Source: Anthopleura xanthogrammica
Taxonomy: Eukaryota; Cnidaria; Anthozoa; Actiniaria; Actiniidae
DNA length: 64,000 nucleotides
Direction of reading: 5' to 3'
Assembly: GCA_964019055.1 (NCBI GenBank)
Contig: OZ025221.1
Span: 10,443,106-10,507,105, forward strand
Shown in pieces: positions 58,970 through 64,000 of this stretch (the stretch's first letter is position 1; each line of letters starts with the position of its first letter). Both the position numbers and the translations under genes were made by a program. The notes under the pieces were generated by a model, which did not search any database, had not been told where the DNA came from, and saw only the letters and a list, made by a program, of their open reading frames with translations.

Positions 58970-61586
58970 TTGCTCGATTATCATTGTCAGTCAGGGGGGT
59001 GTAATGAGAACCCCCCTGATGTTATTCATTATCCCCCCTCACAACCATAACTCTGCATATCATGTTTCTTGTTGCATCTTGCGTCTTGCTTACCAAGCTT
59101 GAAATATATTACATTATATTCATATGTAAATAATGTCACCACAGAAGAAAATATGCTGGAAAAACTTGCAGACAAATTAAGGTTACCACTATACTGCATT
59201 TCGGACTTGGTATGCAACATGCAACATGCAACATGCAACAAGTAACAAAACCTTCACCAACCTTTTTTGAAATAGCTGTATAGTTACATGCATTCCATTG
59301 CCCTAAATCAATTGCTTTGAGTTGTATGCTATACTTGCAGAAGAAGGTGCACCAGTGCAATTTGTTCTTTGGCGTACAATACAAGCGTCGGCATGTATCT
59401 GAACCTCAAACTTGTTTTATTGCGATGCGTAATGCGCTTTAGGATCCGTACAAACAAAATGGAACCGTTTTCCTTTTCAAAGGTATTCCATGATGCATTT
59501 GAGCTTTGTAAAGTAATTATGCGAAGTTGATTGCCCAAACGATGTCCCTACAGATAGAAAAGGAAAAAAAGATAGCCTTACTGCCATTCTGCATTAGTCG
59601 AGGAATCATCGAGAAATGAGACGGTTTTTTTTTTATCATAGGAAGTATCAATTTTGTAGCGGAGTTTCCTTGCCGTGTTGATCGGGAGAGAGCCGTCAAT
59701 ATAAACCCGTAATGTCGGCTGAGAATTACCGCGCGATAGGAGAATCGCAATACAAAATTTATTGCGCCAATACGGGTTATATTGACGGTGTTGGAAGAAA
59801 ATATATTCCGTATTGGCCTTAGTCGCGATTATGAGTAAATATAGCCTAATACAAAAATAGCCCGTACTTATATTCTTGATTTGATGCTTCCGTGTGATTA
59901 AGAAATGACGGCCATTGCAAGGCGCGGTCGTACAAACACTGCAGGGTCTTGTCTTGTTGTAATTTTGAGATAACGCGATGAAATAAAGCCCTGCATCCCA
60001 TTCCCTGGTGTCAGGAACTCAACCGTTTCTCATCTCGCATGGATCTGCTAAACTCACAGCTTATGTAAACATTAGTGTGATGAAAGAAGGACCTTTATTT
60101 TATAAAAATGAATTGGACATACAGAATGTAAAAATGTAAAAAAAATCAAAAACCGTGGTTCGTTTTATCTTGTCTATGGGGTACCTGTGGCAAAAAACAA
60201 AACAAAAAAGAAGGCTGGACTCTAGGCTTGACATGTTCAATTTTCCACAGGTATACCACAGGCAAATTTTGAATGTTCATAATTACACAGGATGCCCAAA
60301 TAGGCTTAAGAAACAGTAGTTTAATCTTTAATGTGTCAAAATAACTAATGAAAAAACATCATTATTTAAATCAAAAATAAACTAAGTACTCTATGTGAAA
60401 TATTTTGGATAAATGGGTGTCTTTCTTGTATTTTCTTTTTGAAAGAGACTTTGTATGTATAAATGAGGGCAGTTAATTTGTAAGCAGTATAGAGGCTTTG
60501 CACCATCACATGACTTTAGTTAGATGTGTTTCAAGAACTCTACATTATTATTATTATCATTATTATTATTATTATGATGATGGCAGCCATGTTAGATGGA
60601 TGGAACAATACAGTCATTTTACACAAGAAAGAATCCAATACCCAAAAGTAAAGGGAATGTATTGTTCTGCCATCTAACATGGCTGCTGGGATGTGATAGT
60701 TCAAAAACTCTATATTTGCAAATGGTTTATAAAATTTACTATGTTATTTCACTACTTTGAGGAGTCTTTGCTTGCTTAGTTCATTGTTGTCTAAACAAAA
60801 GCATATTACAATATTAGAGTGATGGATTCTACTTGCTGTTATAATAGATCAGTCATGCAGACATTAGGCAGGCAGGTGGTTTGTTTTTGTGTGATTAGTG
60901 GGCACTGGGTAAATAAAATTGATTTATCAATCACTGGCAAGATATACATCTACATTGAATGAACAAAAGGTATTATATTTTAAAAATTGAATAACTCTAT
61001 TACACAATCAGAGTCATCAAAGACAAAGTCATTTAGATAAAGAACTATATATTGTACAATGCTAAAAACAATGGCTGGTCAGTCACTGGTCTTGATGACT
61101 GGCCAAATTAGTTTTAGCCTGGTCATACCTTATTTCTGGCTCGGCATTACTGGTCAAAATAACAGACAAGAGAAAGATTTCACGAACAAGTTCCAATCCT
61201 GGCTGGACATTGTCTGTTGACTGACCATTATTTTTAGTCCTGTGACATATACATACATGTACATTGAAGGAACAAATGGTATTCTATTTTATGTCAAACA
61301 AAACTTGAATAACACCATTACACAATTACAGCCATCACTTAGACAAAGAACTATACACTTTAGTTGATCTTTTAAATGTAACATTTCTGAGAAACTCTCC
61401 AGCCAAAAAGAAATCTACATTGGCCTTGAAGAGGTTACAAGCAAAGGAGCAGAAATAATTATTTTAAAAAATAATACCAGATAACAATGTTTTTTTATGA
61501 TGTGTCATAGCTTGGGGATTATGATGTATATAATGCTCAGTAAGAAACTAATATTCATGATGATGAGATTATGTACATGCCACGAT
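58970..61586. other. Intergenic with MITEs
   Basis: 59693-59788 is a palindromic MITE with CCGTCAATATAAACCCGTA ends. 60487-60720 starts with the TATAGAGGCTTTGCACC terminus of the 1.24-kb family and contains an inner hairpin (GGCAGCCATGTTAGATGG) and an (ATT)n run. No gene recognised between the receptor and the CARHSP1-like gene. Both neighbouring genes point toward this interval (convergent). Confidence 0.6.
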
Positions 61587-62379
61587 CTAGTTACCACTCC
61601 ACCACTTTTCATGTTGACCATGGTACTCTATAATAGTAACTTCTACAGCTTGTTCTTCAGTTAATTTGGGTGGCAATGGACAGGTACGGAATTGCACACG
61701 ATCATCTTCTTTAAGAACATATTCACCTTCAATACTAACAAGGAAAAAAAGGAAATTTTAATCTCTCTTACTCATATTGCTTTTATCCCTAAGACATAAT
61801 AACACTGGGGCAAATATTTTCCCATTTCAGATTAGGTGTCCCTTGGTAAGATTTTTTGTTTAACTTCATCAATATCATTGTATCTTCTCAAGTTTTACTT
61901 ATAATGGGAATGACACATGAGTCAGAGTGAATCTATCAATAATATGAACACACAAATCAACGACTGTATCAGATGTTGTGCAGGTATAATACAAAACAAA
62001 CATATCAAGGAGAATACAAGCTTTACTTTGAATTACAAATATGAAAAATAATGTTGTAGCAACATGTCATGCTTTTCTTCTGAACAAGGATATTCAAGAA
62101 AAAAGCCAAAAACCAAATGTTTTGATAAAGCTTTTAAATTATCAAAGTTTAAAATGTTATTTGTACCCAACAACAAAAATAATGTCAAGTGCTTATTGTC
62201 TCTTATTTATTGTCTCTTATTTATTGTCTCTTTAGCAGTAATTGTTTTATACGTACTCAGATATGTGGACAAATATTTGTTTTTCTCCATCATCCGGTAT
62301 TATGAAACCATGTCCTCTATTACGGCAAAACGTCTTACATACTCCAGTTCTTAGTGGGGTTTCTGAAGCAATTCTGGAC
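61587..62379 (-). CDS. CARHSP1: CARHSP1/CSDC2-like cold-shock domain protein, last two exons
   Basis: Minus-strand exon 62257-62379 reads RTGVCKTFCRNRGHGFIIPD and IFVHIS, and exon 61587-61734 continues DIEGEYVLKEDDRVQF, then CPLPPKLTEEQAVEV and a TAG. The join is exact: donor GTACGT in phase 2, acceptor TTGTTAG. This matches the cold-shock domain of CARHSP1 (CRHSP-24) and CSDC2 (PIPPin) almost residue by residue, with RNA-binding motifs GHGFI and IFVHIS intact and the family's C-terminal WSG ending. These proteins bind mRNA 3' regions, such as TNF mRNA for CARHSP1. The N-terminal exon(s), with the phosphorylated Ser-rich leader, are not found in the remaining 1.6 kb, so the gene is 5'-partial here. 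Confidence 0.88.
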
Positions 62380-62555
62380 CTGAGGGAGAAAGGTACATTT
62401 TAGAATAACAACTTTAAGATATTTACATTAAATGTTCAAAACATTTTTATAATAACATAATGTTGATGAGATCATCAGGTTCATTATATTTATTGCTTAC
62501 ATCTAAAGAGTTCAAACATTAATTTTATAATTTGATCCCTGCAGCAAATTCTAAA

Positions 62556-62606
62556 CTGGTCTAAGTCAGGGTGCGGCTACCTCACTGATTGAATTGGAAT
62601 TTAGTG
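62556..62606 (+). repeat. Single diverged unit of the 57-bp satellite
   Basis: CTGGTCTAAGTCAGGGTGCG followed by GGCTACCTCACTGATTGAA and then TTGGAATTTA mirrors one satellite unit and the exact exit sequence of the array at 33025. Confidence 0.7.
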
Positions 62607-62697
62607 TATTGCGTTTTACTTATCTATTGTGATCATTGAAAACCATTGAAAATCATTTTCTCAATTCTTAAAATAAAATACAAACAGGTTTCACTGT

Positions 62698-62830
62698 TAT
62701 TAAATTGATACTAGTTGTCTCTGATTTGAAAAATTGTTCTTTCTAGACGTTTTGGCTGAGATATTACGACATTCAAAGGTGGAACAATTTTTCATATCAG
62801 AGACAACTAGTACTGGTATCAAATTAATAA
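62698..62830. mobile_element. MITE upstream of the CARHSP1-like exons
   Basis: TTATTAAATTGATAC and GTATCAAATTAATAA mark the ends. Inner arms (CTAGTTGTCTCTGAT / ATCAGAGACAACTAG, then GAAAAATTGTTC) pair over about 45 bp. Confidence 0.85.
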
Positions 62831-62839
62831 TTTGAATAT

Positions 62840-64000
62840 GCCTGATTACCGAAATTGTTAACCATATAGGTTTCACTATAAATATATAATTATAATTTCA
62901 AACCTGAACTCACATGTGTTGTTTTGTGTTTTGTGGCATGTTATTAGCATCAAAATGTTAGGCATATTATAGACAATAAAGCTTACTTGACTAAAAACCA
63001 CATATTTAATATTGATTGAGGTTACTCAAAACTCACTTGAAATATTAACATTTAAGGTTTCAAGTTTGGTATTGTTATTGGGAGGATGGCAGGATTAATA
63101 AAATATAGTTTATATTCATTTCTTTTTAGGAAGAGTTTAATGAAGAGGCTTCAGGGCTTAATTATGGCTGTTGGGTTCTTGCTTCAATATTCACTGATTG
63201 TTTTTCAGTGTCTGATGTTTAGGTTTCTCAAAACTTCCTCTTAATGAAGTGAATATTACATGAAAGAGGGCAGTCTCTTGAAAAACAATTTTAGTTCTTT
63301 TATTATTTGAGAATTTGCTCGCAGGCTGGTGCTGCAAAATCCCTTCAAGGTACATTGCACCAATTTCCAACCCTTATAATCTCTATACCTATCCCACAAT
63401 CAACCCAATAAAAAAATCATAAGTAAAGGCCAGGCACTGAGGATGATCACTGCCAGGGTTTCTTTACAATGCAGGGACTGCCATTTTACATGGTCATATA
63501 AGCCACTTGAAGGTCTACGTGGTTGTATCAAGCCTTGAAAAACCGGGAAGGCACAAAGTCACTTCACAACATGTGAAATGAATATCTAATTGCAAGGTTG
63601 CTTTACTTTTCTAGGGAAAACTGGGGGGCATGCCAACCCCCCAGCCCCTGTGGGTTCTGTGGCCCTGGTCTAACCATTTGTGGATGTTATTATGAAGGCA
63701 GTACCTTCTTCTCAGCTGTTTTAAGAACCCGAGTGTTGGTCCAGCTGGGGCTTGAATCAAGACTTCCAACATAAAAGTCTGGAGCTGGATAAGATTAAGC
63801 CTGGATAAAGTTAACCACCAGATAAGAGTTATCCAGTGTATAGAATCTGTATGTTTTCTATCCGTTGGATAAGGATTTATCCGGTGGATAGCACTATTCA
63901 GGCTTTGTACAAACAATCCCTGATGCTCAACCAACTGGGTGGCAATTCATATGATCATTCATTTTCAATTTGATTTTTCTTTCTTTCACTCTACCCTTTT
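62840..64000. other. No gene recognised; one dispersed-repeat fragment
   Basis: About 63425-63470 matches the copy B insertion at 17998 (GGCACTGAGGATGATCACTG, CCAGGGTTTCTTTAC). A 107-codon minus frame (63611-63934) contains GATAA-rich imperfect repeats and no motif. Probably the first intron of the CARHSP1-like gene. Confidence 0.5.

Noticed and set aside
63611..63934. 107-codon minus-strand frame upstream of the CARHSP1-like exons as its missing N-terminus
   Set aside because: Lacks the Ser/Pro-rich leader of the family, contains GATAA-type imperfect repeats, and no phase 2 donor fits the exon at 62379.

Overview
The window is animal nuclear DNA: AT-rich, with short exons, GT-AG introns and a dense load of foldback elements, MITE-like palindromes, SINEs, LINE fragments and minisatellites. 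The gene families present (a calmodulin-type eEF2 kinase, an LDLa/LRR 7TM receptor, a CARHSP1-type cold-shock protein) are metazoan. An anthozoan cnidarian (sea anemone or coral) is my best guess, by inference from gene style and repeats; the sequence does not prove it.

Layout. 1-19 kb is almost entirely repeats: a 1.1 kb element with 390-bp terminal inverted repeats, a CR1-like LINE end, an inverted-repeat pair about 0.85 kb long bounding about 10.5 kb, and a direct segmental duplication (3.8-6.5 kb and 17.0-19.3 kb) whose copies carry different insertions. Scattered in it are exon-like coding pieces of an unrecognised gene (11.05-14.2 kb) and a small two-exon reading frame kept in both duplicated copies. 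19.6-28.6 kb, plus strand: a complete 12-exon eEF2 kinase gene, predicted 727 aa, with three kinds of tandem repeat, a tRNA-derived SINE and a hairpin retroelement in its introns. 28.6-34.5 kb: intergenic, with a 51-bp minisatellite, a 57-bp satellite array of about 24 units and foldback elements. 35-49 kb: mostly unique DNA with weak exon candidates only. 49.1-58.8 kb, plus strand: a leucine-rich-repeat G-protein-coupled receptor, predicted 1002 aa, with the ectodomain FN2-CUB-FN2-LDLa-Cys-rich-LDLa-LRR. 58.8-64 kb: MITEs, then the last two exons of a CARHSP1/CSDC2-like gene on the minus strand, whose 5' part is not found here.

The three confident genes belong to unrelated processes (translation elongation control, cell-surface signalling, RNA binding), and nothing suggests a functional cluster. 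The most distinctive points are the receptor's domain order and exon structure, the GC-AG intron in the kinase gene, the insertion histories that can be read directly from target-site duplications, and the duplicated small reading frame. All gene models were spliced by eye from splice signals, reading phase and family similarity; no search or transcript data were used.
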